From Pedobacter glucosidilyticus DSM 23534 (GTDB lineage: Bacteria > Bacteroidota > Bacteroidia > Sphingobacteriales > Sphingobacteriaceae), in NCBI RefSeq assembly GCF_000425145.1, contig NZ_AULF01000032.1:1-50570 (forward strand): 50,570 nucleotides of DNA, written 5' to 3'. A program made the position numbers and the translations under genes. Under the pieces are notes generated by a model. That model worked only from the letters and a program-made list of their open reading frames with translations, ran no database searches and was not told the origin of the DNA. Within the stretch, counting starts at the first letter, position 1, and each line of letters opens with the position of its first letter. Positions 28,634 through 36,388 of this stretch are shown here, piece after piece.

Positions 28634-29149
28634 ATGGCCAATTTAGATGAATATTACCGTTGGTATCCTGTATATACACTTCCAAGAGCAGAGAAGAAAA
28701 CCGCCGAGAACTTAAAAAAACGTGGTATTCAGGTTTATTTGCCTTTACAAAAAACTTTAAGACAGTGGAGTGATAGAAAGAAATGGATAGAAGAACCTCT
28801 TTTTAAATCGTACCTGTTTGTATACCTATCTAACAAAGAATACGACCAAGTAGTACAAACCCATGGTATCGTAAGATTTATATATTTCTCTGGTGAAATT
28901 GCCTATATCCCAGATAAGCAAATCCAAATGTTACAAAACTATTTAAACGGGCAGGCAGAGCCCGAAATTACTTTCGATCAGTTAGAAAAAGGACAAAAAG
29001 TAAAAATCATTTCTGGAAAACTTAAAGGTTATGAAGCCGAATTGGTCTCATGGAAACAACAACAAAGGGTTATCTTAAGACTTGATGCCTTAGGACAGTC
29101 ATTAATTTTAAATATTAATGCCTCTGATATCATACCCGCTAACATTTAA
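28634..29149 (+). CDS. UpxY-family NusG-like transcription antiterminator
   Basis: 171 aa, within the range of the family. The NusG N-terminal domain is clear: WYPVYTLPRAEKKTAENLKK, then IQVYLPLQKTLRQWSDRKKW, PLFKSYLFVYL and THGIVRFIYFSGE. The C-terminal KOW-like segment is GQKVKIISGKLKGYEAEL. These NusG paralogues let RNA polymerase read through a specific long operon, normally capsule or exopolysaccharide genes placed directly downstream. Here no such operon follows: a structured terminator and convergent genes come next. It is therefore an orphan that may act elsewhere. Confidence 0.9.
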   Translation: MANLDEYYRWYPVYTLPRAEKKTAENLKKRGIQVYLPLQKTLRQWSDRKKWIEEPLFKSYLFVYLSNKEYDQVVQTHGIVRFIYFSGEIAYIPDKQIQMLQNYLNGQAEPEITFDQLEKGQKVKIISGKLKGYEAELVSWKQQQRVILRLDALGQSLILNINASDIIPANI

Positions 29150-29169
29150 CTAGTTGTTTTAATTTGACA

Positions 29170-29301
29170 AAGAGGCTGTCTTTAAAGTACCATTTTATGT
29201 CGTCAGGCTGATGGCAATTGAAGCCTGCCTTGAAAATACCAGAACATGTTTCTATAACACTCACATCCGGATCATAAAATGATTAAGACAACCTCTTTTT
29301 T
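29170..29301 (+). terminator. Expanded terminator with inserted structured domain
   Basis: Outer arms aagaggctgtctt (29170-29182) and aagacaacctctt (29285-29297) pair with one mismatch and are followed by a T run. Inside, cattttatg (29191-29199) pairs perfectly with cataaaatg (29273-29281), and caggct/agcctg (29204-29209, 29222-29227) forms a further hairpin. The result is a long branched structure instead of a simple loop. It follows upxY and precedes a convergent gene. Confidence 0.65.
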
Positions 29302-29391
29302 ATTCTCATGGAAATTATTTGTTGAGCTTCTATAAAGCTGCTTTATTGATTAAAATAAACAAATACTTAACTCAAAATTATTTTTAGTTTA

Positions 29392-29805
29392 TCAAAAAAA
29401 CAAAGCCGAAAGCGCATCAGTTGCAGACGGTGCTTTAGGTTTTAAACCTAGAAATTTACTGTATTGTGCCACCGTTAAAATGCTTTTTAATTTTGGAAAT
29501 AAAGTATTTTGTAAACCTGTTAACTTGCTGGCATAAGCAGCCTTATCTGTATTTAACAAAGGCAAAATTTGCGCTTTTTGAGTGGCAAAACTACTTACAG
29601 CTTCTAAAACTTTTGGCTTTTGTATGGCAGATAAAGCCAAAGTAGGACCTAACTTTGCCATAATATCTTTTGCTGATGCTGCCAGTATGCCATTAGTAGA
29701 GTTTTGGGTACTTTCTGCAGTACTTTTAACTTTGTTTAATAAGCTTTGTGCCGATACTGCATGTACCACCAAAGTGGTTAAAAGGGTAAAAATGATTTTT
29801 TTCAT
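29392..29805 (-). CDS. Small secreted alpha-helical protein of unknown function
   Basis: 137 aa with a clear signal peptide (cleavage near VSAQ, residue 20). The mature part is predicted helical, rich in Ala, Ser, Leu and Lys, without cysteines and with no motif that I recognise. Sequence around SILTVAQYSKFLGLKP resembles the small periplasmic helical proteins that carry a 'LTP.Q..k' type motif, but I make no family call. It lies 18 nt after the AsmA-like gene on the same strand and probably shares its transcript. Confidence 0.7.
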   Translation of the reverse strand: MKKIIFTLLTTLVVHAVSAQSLLNKVKSTAESTQNSTNGILAASAKDIMAKLGPTLALSAIQKPKVLEAVSSFATQKAQILPLLNTDKAAYASKLTGLQNTLFPKLKSILTVAQYSKFLGLKPKAPSATDALSALFF

Positions 29806-29823
29806 GTTGTTGATTTAAAATAA

Positions 29824-32800
29824 TTATTCTTCTGTTGTTTCTTCTAATTCATCAGCTTTAGTTTGACGACCAATTTTAATAACTGGTTTTTCTTGTGTAC
29901 CCGTAATTTTAACAGGTATACCTATAATACCAAGTGGAGGCAAGCCAATACGCATAGCCATATTCATGTTACCATTTAAACTTACCTGCCCTTCAAAACG
30001 AGGTCTAAAACCCGCCATGCGCATTTTGGTACGTTCTATAGTCATGATATTATTTTTAATGCTGCTTTTAATCTCAACTTTATTAACATCGGCATCTTCT
30101 AAGCTTTCATAAGAACTTTTTCTGGCAATTTGATTGAGTAATTTAAAACCTTTAAACTTAATATTATTTAAAGTTAAACTACCTTTTCCGGCTAAGCTAG
30201 GCATAATAGGGTACATGCTTTCATTAAGTTTCCCGCTAAGTTGGTAATTTAAGGATACATGCCCGTATGCGTTTTTTGCTGCACTTGCCATATCTCTAAA
30301 CATTTTAACCTCTTTGTATACTTTTTGTATGTCAAAATTTTCAGCCTTTATTTGATAATAAAATTGAGCCCTTTTAGGATTTAGAGGTTTGTAACTGGCA
30401 TTCATAGTTGTTTTTGCACCAGCAAGCTCAAAACCGGTATCTTTGAGTTCTAAAGTTTGATTTTTACTGATAACTTGCCCTTTAAAGTTGCTGATGTTTA
30501 AACCATCATAATTAATTTTCTTTACTGTTGCGTTTAAAGAAAGATCAAGATTTTGCGGTATCATAATCACGCCGGCATTTGCTGGCGCTACAGTACTAGT
30601 GCTACCAGCATCGGCAAAAGCCATAAACTGATTAGCATTAATATAAGCACTATAAATATTAAAATTACCTTTTAACGGAGCTTCTTCTTTCAAAGCATAA
30701 TCAATAATATTATTTAAATAGCCATTAAGATTAATGGTGGTTTCACCGTAAATACCTTTGAAATTATCGAACCTTAACTTGTCTTGGTAAAAACTAAATT
30801 TCCCATTTTTGATATAAAAAGGCAGAGGAAATAAATCGGACTGTAATGCTAAATCATCAACAGTAATGTTGCCTTTATTGTTTAAGCGGTGGTATCTTTT
30901 AGCTGTTGCATCGCTTTGTAAACCACTTAAATTAAAGTCGGTTTGTATAAAGCCAGAAACATCATAACCTTTAACAGCAAATACTTGATAAATTTTAGAT
31001 ATATCTAAATTACCTTTAGAGGTAATGCTGTATTTAAGATTACTAAAGTTTTGTAATTGAGCTTGTAATTTAAAAGGCTGGTTGGCTATATTAAAAGAAA
31101 TAGGCAAGATATTTACTTTAATATCTTTATAGGAACCCCTGCTACTGCTTATAGCTGTTTGAATTTCTATTTGCTCAATTGGAAGTGGCGAGTAAGCAGA
31201 TTTAATTAAGCCATTTTGGAGGCTAAGATTAGCTTTAGTAACAGGGAATTTTCTCTTTTTAGGCTCATAGGTACCTTTAGCTAGTACAGCCATATTTATT
31301 TTTCCTTTAAGGATAAGACTATCTAACGGATAAAATGAGGCAACATCGGCTAAATTGAATTTAGCATTTAGCTTTATATCCACCGGGTAAGTTTTAAGGT
31401 TAGCAATTTTGGCGTAGCCTTTTATATAGTTAGATAGTACATTTAAGTTTAAATCACTTATGTTCAGATAGGTGTTTTGATATAAACTATCAGCGCAAGC
31501 AGCTTCTAAGTTAAACCTAATATTACGGATAGCTTGCGGCAATTGTGCTACTTTAAAATATCCGTTTTGCAGTTTGCTATTCAGTTTAAATGTTGGAATA
31601 CTACTTACAAGAGTATCAGTTTTTCTAACACCAGTTTTTTTAATGGTGGTAGCATATTTGCCATTGGCTTGTAAGTTAAGCGTTAATAGTCCTTTAACAT
31701 CATAAGCGGTTATGCCTAAAGCTCGGTCTAACTGCTCTAAATCCATTTTAGCTTTGATATTGGTATGTATCTTGGGTTTGCTTAAGCCATTAACCTTTAA
31801 AATACCACTAAAAAAATCATCATTTACATTAAAATAAATAGAATCAATATTCAAATAAAGCAATTCTGGATCTAGTTTTGGTAAGCTTGCATCCATATTT
31901 AAAAATAAATTTTTAACAGGAATACTAGCTTTTTGATGGGCTATATATCCATCTCTGATAGCTAAATTCATGTTAAAATCTGGCATTTTATTTTGTTCTG
32001 CTATATATTGCCCTTTTAAAGATACAGCAATCTCGCCCAATCCTTTGATATCTGTCTCATCCAACCAACCTAAATAATCGGGAGGTAAAGCAGTAAAAAT
32101 ATCTTTCAATTGGCTTTTTTTAGAGGTGATATCAAAGCTCATATCGTAACCATTCTCTAAAAACTCAAATTTTCCGTTAAATGTTACGGGTAAACGATTT
32201 ATTAAAATATCGTTTTTCTCAAATACAAAAGCCAGAGAGGAGGTATTGATTTTAGTGATTAAATTAGCGTCAATTTTTTTGTTTTTAAAGTAGTTTTGCC
32301 CAGCATAAGTAAAATCTACCGAGTCTATACGAGCCTCTGTATATAAATCAAAAATAGCCTTACTTAAGTCGCCTTTCCCGGTATAGTTAAAACCTTTTGC
32401 GCTTATGTGCATAGGTAAAGATTCATCATGATAAGTAAGTTTACTATTTTCTATTTTAATCAATTCTATACCTAAAGATGTTTCACTGCTAGTCTCTGAG
32501 CTTGTTTGTTTTTTAGTGCTTTTATAAACATTGTAATTGGCGTTTCCTAGGCTATCTACCAAAACATGTATATCGGCATGGTCTACAAAAAACTTATTGA
32601 TAACAATTCTTTCTTCTAACAAGGTAGATAAGTTGATCCCTAAAGCCAATTCCTTTGCCTTAAATAAAGTTTCTTTTTCAAAAGGGACAGATCCTTTAAG
32701 GTTTACCTCATATAGGGTTACGGTTAAAGCAGGGAAGTGTTTAAAGAAAGATAAATTAATGTCCTCAAAAGCCAACTGGCCATTGATATTGGCATTTGCC

Positions 32801-32925
32801 CAAGTTTTTACTTTTGTATTGATGGTATCTGAAAACAAGAGAGGAATAATAAAAAGAGTAGCTAAAATAAATGCAATACCAACACCAATTATTTTAAAAA
32901 TTCTAACGATTTTTGAATGAAGCAC
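29824..32925 (-). CDS. AsmA-family giant membrane-anchored protein
   Basis: 1033 aa starting at GTG 32925 (no ATG upstream in frame). One N-terminal transmembrane helix (about residues 8-31), AsmA N-terminal block with INGQLAFEDINLSFFKHFPAL, long beta-rich body, and a C-terminal AsmA-like domain (GKGSLTLNNIKFKGFKLLNQIA about residue 920; MRIGLPPLGIIGIPVKITGT near the end) with an acidic tail. AsmA/TamB-like proteins are thought to bridge the periplasm and move lipids or aid outer-membrane assembly. It is downstream of rlmH and the 41-aa peptide on the same strand. Confidence 0.88.
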   Translation of the reverse strand: MLHSKIVRIFKIIGVGIAFILATLFIIPLLFSDTINTKVKTWANANINGQLAFEDINLSFFKHFPALTVTLYEVNLKGSVPFEKETLFKAKELALGINLSTLLEERIVINKFFVDHADIHVLVDSLGNANYNVYKSTKKQTSSETSSETSLGIELIKIENSKLTYHDESLPMHISAKGFNYTGKGDLSKAIFDLYTEARIDSVDFTYAGQNYFKNKKIDANLITKINTSSLAFVFEKNDILINRLPVTFNGKFEFLENGYDMSFDITSKKSQLKDIFTALPPDYLGWLDETDIKGLGEIAVSLKGQYIAEQNKMPDFNMNLAIRDGYIAHQKASIPVKNLFLNMDASLPKLDPELLYLNIDSIYFNVNDDFFSGILKVNGLSKPKIHTNIKAKMDLEQLDRALGITAYDVKGLLTLNLQANGKYATTIKKTGVRKTDTLVSSIPTFKLNSKLQNGYFKVAQLPQAIRNIRFNLEAACADSLYQNTYLNISDLNLNVLSNYIKGYAKIANLKTYPVDIKLNAKFNLADVASFYPLDSLILKGKINMAVLAKGTYEPKKRKFPVTKANLSLQNGLIKSAYSPLPIEQIEIQTAISSSRGSYKDIKVNILPISFNIANQPFKLQAQLQNFSNLKYSITSKGNLDISKIYQVFAVKGYDVSGFIQTDFNLSGLQSDATAKRYHRLNNKGNITVDDLALQSDLFPLPFYIKNGKFSFYQDKLRFDNFKGIYGETTINLNGYLNNIIDYALKEEAPLKGNFNIYSAYINANQFMAFADAGSTSTVAPANAGVIMIPQNLDLSLNATVKKINYDGLNISNFKGQVISKNQTLELKDTGFELAGAKTTMNASYKPLNPKRAQFYYQIKAENFDIQKVYKEVKMFRDMASAAKNAYGHVSLNYQLSGKLNESMYPIMPSLAGKGSLTLNNIKFKGFKLLNQIARKSSYESLEDADVNKVEIKSSIKNNIMTIERTKMRMAGFRPRFEGQVSLNGNMNMAMRIGLPPLGIIGIPVKITGTQEKPVIKIGRQTKADELEETTEE

Positions 32926-33007
32926 AATGAAATGATAATTAATTCATTACAAAATATGATAAAATCCTATATTTAATTAAATTAATTTTTTGTTATGGTT
33001 TGATGTT

Positions 33008-33133
33008 TTACTTCATCCAATAATAAAGCGCAATAAAAAAGATACTCACTAAGATAGATAATATCCAAAACAGACGTTTCTCTTTGCTACTTTGCTCGGT
33101 CTTAAAACGATATTTTCTTTTATATCCCAACAT
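33008..33133 (-). CDS. 41-aa putative small membrane protein
   Basis: A short ORF from ATG at 33133 to TAA at 33008. The first 20 residues are strongly basic (MLGYKRKYRF, then KTEQSSKEKR) and residues 21-40 form one hydrophobic helix ending in aromatic YYWMK, the layout of a single-span small membrane protein with cytoplasmic basic N-terminus. It begins 10 nt after the rlmH stop and is the only reading frame that fills the space between rlmH and the AsmA-like gene. No family recognised. Coding is inferred from spacing and composition. Confidence 0.55.
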   Translation of the reverse strand: MLGYKRKYRFKTEQSSKEKRLFWILSILVSIFFIALYYWMK

Positions 33134-33143
33134 AAATTTCTTT

Positions 33144-33617
33144 TTATTCGTGATGATAAGGTTCTCCTTTAAGTATCGTAAAGGCTCTGTAAACTTGTTC
33201 TATAAAGAAAAGGCGTACCATTTGATGTGAAAATGTCATCTTAGAGAGCGATAATTTATCATGTGCTCTTTGGTGTAAGCTGGCATCAAATCCATAAGGC
33301 CCACCAACAATAAAAACTAAATTTTGTACACTGGCAATCATTTTTTTATTCATAAAATCTGCAAAGTGCATAGAGCTTAGTTCTTTGCCTTTTTCATCAA
33401 GCAAAACTAAATAATCACTATGATTAAGGTATTTAGCAATCATTTCGGCCTCTTTTGCTTTTTGCTGATCTTCACTTAAACTTTTAGTCTTCTTGAGTTC
33501 AGGGATTTCTATCAACTCAAATTTGATGTAGTGTTTTAACCTTTTAAGATATTTTTCTATCCCTTCTAGGATGTATTTGTCTTCTGTTTTGCCGACGGTT
33601 AAAAGGGTAACTTTCAT
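33144..33617 (-). CDS. rlmH: 23S rRNA pseudouridine-1915 N3-methyltransferase RlmH
   Basis: 157 aa, full length. A SPOUT-class methyltransferase that modifies pseudouridine 1915 in helix 69 of 23S rRNA on the 70S ribosome. Seen: MKVTLLTVGKTEDKYI, YLVLLDEKGKELSS, the cofactor knot LVFIVGGPYGFD, and the C-terminal SKMTFSHQMVRLFFIEQVYRA followed by GEPYHHE. First gene of the minus-strand run with the 41-aa peptide and AsmA-like gene. Confidence 0.97.
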   Translation of the reverse strand: MKVTLLTVGKTEDKYILEGIEKYLKRLKHYIKFELIEIPELKKTKSLSEDQQKAKEAEMIAKYLNHSDYLVLLDEKGKELSSMHFADFMNKKMIASVQNLVFIVGGPYGFDASLHQRAHDKLSLSKMTFSHQMVRLFFIEQVYRAFTILKGEPYHHE

Positions 33618-33712
33618 TTTTAAGTGTTGTTTGTAAAAGCAATTTGCCTTTTCTGTTTTAAGAGCTTAATATGGTAAAATGTTTTAATATCTTGCCTTAA
33701 AATTTTATAATC

Positions 33713-35542
33713 ATGTTAACAACTGATATTCTACAAGATTATCAATTACAAATTTCGAGCCTTACGGCACAAATTAAATCCTTAAAAAAAATCATTAATC
33801 AGTACGCTTATGGTCGCTTAGCTTTGTTTTTATTGGCCATTTTACTGGTTTATACATTCTTTAATGCGGGCTTAATTGCTGTAGCTGTTATCGCTTTATG
33901 TTTGTTTTTAGGTTTTCTGATATTGGTGAAAATTCAACAGAAGAAAACAAACCTGCTGGTTTTTAAAGAAACTAAACTAAAACTCTTACAAAATGAAATA
34001 GAAGTGCTTAACGGCGGTAAAAATATATATGATGATGGCCAAACTTTTAGCTCGGCACAGCATGCTTATACAGATGATTTGGATGTTTTTGGCGCACAAT
34101 CTTTGTTTCATTACATCAACAGATGCGTTTCTACCCAAGCAAAAGCACTTTTGGCTTCTTGGCTACAAGCCCCCGCACAAATAGCCATCATAGAAGCCAG
34201 GCAAGAAGCTGTAAAAGAACTTACTAACTTACAAAAAGAGGGCGTTGATTTTAGAACACGTATATTTTTACTTGAGCCAAACTTGCTAAACCAATTATCA
34301 AATTTTATAGCTCATGATTTAGCTACTTTACTACAGTTCTTAAACAGTAAATCATTAAAATATGCAGTCAGGATTTTACCTTTTATTAATCTTTCTGTAT
34401 TAACTGTTGCCTTGCTTTGGGGTGGTATTTGGTGGAGTATCTTAGGTATTGTATTGTTGTTAAACGGTGTTTTTTATGGCTTTTTTAAAAATAAAATAGA
34501 TATTTTACACCTCAGGGTAGAGAAAGCCGCCAACGCTTTAGACGGCTATGCCCAAAACTTACAATGGATAGAGCGTAAACATTGGAACAATGCTTTAATG
34601 AAAAATTTGCTCTCCCAAATACATCAAGAAGTACCTTTAAGCTTGCAACTGATACGCTTGGGTAATATATTAGTAAATCTCAACTACAGATTAAATATGC
34701 TGGTTGGTACTTTCCTTAACCTTTTTTTGCAATGGGATTTAAGAGTGCTTTTTAAGCTCCAGAAATGGCAAAACCAATATAAAAGCAGTATTGTTAATGG
34801 TTTTGAGGTGATGGTGGAGATAGAAACTTTATTAAGTTTATCAAATTTGGCCCACAATCATCCTCATTGGATATATCCTCAAATATCATCCGTATTTACA
34901 CTAGAAAGTAAAGCATTAGGACATCCTTTAATTCCTTTCCGTAAACGGGTAAGTAATGATTTTTCTTTAGCTAAGCACCCTACAACAGATGTTATCACCG
35001 GCTCTAACATGGCTGGAAAATCCACATTTTTAAGAACAGTAGGGGCTAATATGGTTTTGGCTTTTGCAGGTGCTAAAGTTTGTGCCACAAGTTTCAATAC
35101 CTCGGTTTTTAATTTAGTAAGCTATATGCGGATTAAAGACTCTCTACAAAATCAAACATCAACATTTAAAGCAGAAATTGATAGGTTAAAAATGATTTTA
35201 GATTTTACACAGCAAAAAGAGCAAACTTTTGTATTGATAGATGAAATGCTTCGTGGAACCAATAGTAAAGACAAATATTTAGGCACCAAAGTGTTTATTA
35301 AGAAACTGATAGCGCAAAAAACACCTGGTTTTATTGCTACTCACGATTTGCAAATTGCTGATTTAGAACAAGAATATCCACAGCAGCTTAGAAATTTCCA
35401 TTTTGATATACAGCTTCAAGAAAACGAAATGTATTTTGATTATAAAATAAAAAAAGGTAAATGCGAAACTTTTAATGCTTCGTTACTTTTAAAAGCCATT
35501 GGTTTAAATATTGATGATGATATTTCTATAGTAACAAAATAA
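33713..35542 (+). CDS. Membrane-associated MutS-like ATPase lacking mismatch-recognition domain
   Basis: 609 aa. N-terminal coiled stretch, then two hydrophobic helices (about residues 36-52 and 54-71) and two more at about 220-258; a MutS core-lever helical region; and a C-terminal MutS ATPase domain with Walker A TGSNMAGKST (about 429), FNLVSYMRIKDSLQNQTSTF, Walker B FVLIDEMLRGTNSKD and the ATHDLQIADLE block. The MutS mismatch-binding and connector domains are absent and no nuclease domain is visible. It is not a standard mismatch repair MutS. A membrane-tethered ATPase of unknown role is the fair description. Confidence 0.85.
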   Translation: MLTTDILQDYQLQISSLTAQIKSLKKIINQYAYGRLALFLLAILLVYTFFNAGLIAVAVIALCLFLGFLILVKIQQKKTNLLVFKETKLKLLQNEIEVLNGGKNIYDDGQTFSSAQHAYTDDLDVFGAQSLFHYINRCVSTQAKALLASWLQAPAQIAIIEARQEAVKELTNLQKEGVDFRTRIFLLEPNLLNQLSNFIAHDLATLLQFLNSKSLKYAVRILPFINLSVLTVALLWGGIWWSILGIVLLLNGVFYGFFKNKIDILHLRVEKAANALDGYAQNLQWIERKHWNNALMKNLLSQIHQEVPLSLQLIRLGNILVNLNYRLNMLVGTFLNLFLQWDLRVLFKLQKWQNQYKSSIVNGFEVMVEIETLLSLSNLAHNHPHWIYPQISSVFTLESKALGHPLIPFRKRVSNDFSLAKHPTTDVITGSNMAGKSTFLRTVGANMVLAFAGAKVCATSFNTSVFNLVSYMRIKDSLQNQTSTFKAEIDRLKMILDFTQQKEQTFVLIDEMLRGTNSKDKYLGTKVFIKKLIAQKTPGFIATHDLQIADLEQEYPQQLRNFHFDIQLQENEMYFDYKIKKGKCETFNASLLLKAIGLNIDDDISIVTK

Positions 35543-35602
35543 ATAAGATAAAGCTTAGTTTGTATACATAATGTTTAATTTCGAACCATAAATAAAGAAA
35601 GA

Positions 35603-36178
35603 ATGAAAACAAAATTAACCTTAGTGGCATTATTAGCCATCGCAATTTTTTACAGTTCATGTAAATCTAAAAAAGTTGTAGCACCAGCAGCACCAGAACC
35701 TGTAGCCGAAACACCTGCACCAACGCCTCCACCAGCACCAGTGGTAAAAGATACAGATAGTGATGGTATTCCTGATGATAAGGACCAATGCCCAGAAGAG
35801 AAAGGGACAGCAAGTACAAATGGCTGCCCAGAAGTTGTAGAACAAGCCTTTAATTATCAAAATATTCAATTTGAGTTCAACTCATCTGTATTAAAAACAT
35901 CTTCTTATGAAGTTTTAGATGGTATAGCTAAGATGATGAAAAGTAAACCCGATACTAAATTTCAGTTAAATGGTCATTCATCTGCAGAAGGTACCGAGCA
36001 AAGAAACATGATGCTTTCTGTAGACAGAGCAAATGCCGTTAAAGCTTATTTGGTAAATAATGGTATAAAATCTAACAACTTAGTTGTTAAAGGTTTTGGC
36101 GAATCTAGTCCATTAGTATCCAATGATACAGAAGCTGGAAGAGCAAAAAATAGAAGGGTAGAAGTAAAGCCTTTGTAA
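35603..36178 (+). CDS. OmpA-family lipoprotein with thrombospondin type 3 calcium repeat
   Basis: 191 aa. Lipobox FYSSC (Cys about residue 20), a Pro/Ala-rich linker with APEPVAETPAPTPPPAPV, one TSP3-like calcium motif DTDSDGIPDDKDQCP with a second cysteine, then the OmpA C-terminal peptidoglycan-binding domain (about residues 90-190; FEFNSSVLKTSSYEVLDGIA, LNGHSSAEGTEQRN, VKGFGESSP, AGRAKNRRVEV). It should sit in the outer membrane and hold the peptidoglycan. There is no barrel domain. It is a single-gene unit with its own terminator. Confidence 0.93.
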   Translation: MKTKLTLVALLAIAIFYSSCKSKKVVAPAAPEPVAETPAPTPPPAPVVKDTDSDGIPDDKDQCPEEKGTASTNGCPEVVEQAFNYQNIQFEFNSSVLKTSSYEVLDGIAKMMKSKPDTKFQLNGHSSAEGTEQRNMMLSVDRANAVKAYLVNNGIKSNNLVVKGFGESSPLVSNDTEAGRAKNRRVEVKPL

Positions 36179-36235
36179 ATTAACCAGCCAATAAAGATTT
36201 TCCAAAAAGAGGTGTGGGCAAACCATACGCCATTA

Positions 36236-36271
36236 AAAGAAGCGATATTTATAATTTCGCTTCTTTTTTTT
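36236..36271 (+). terminator. Intrinsic terminator of the OmpA-family gene
   Basis: Perfect 10-bp stem aaagaagcga (36236-36245) and tcgcttcttt (36257-36266) with an 11-nt loop, continued by T to 36271. Confidence 0.88.
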
Positions 36272-36314
36272 GCTTAAAAAGCTATACACACAGTTATAAT
36301 AATATCCCTAAAAA

Positions 36315-36345
36315 TTTGCTTTTATCAAATACCCTGCTAAATTTG
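36315..36345 (+). promoter_or_regulatory. Bacteroidota-type promoter of hppA
   Basis: TTTG (36315-36318), 19-nt spacer, TAAATTTG (36338-36345): a full match to the sigma-ABfr consensus TTTG-N19-21-TAnnTTTG. It lies between the OmpA terminator and hppA; start of transcription is expected near 36352, giving a leader of about 37 nt. Confidence 0.65.
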
Positions 36346-36388
36346 GTATATTACAATTATAAACCCTTAAAAAAAACCGATTACATGT

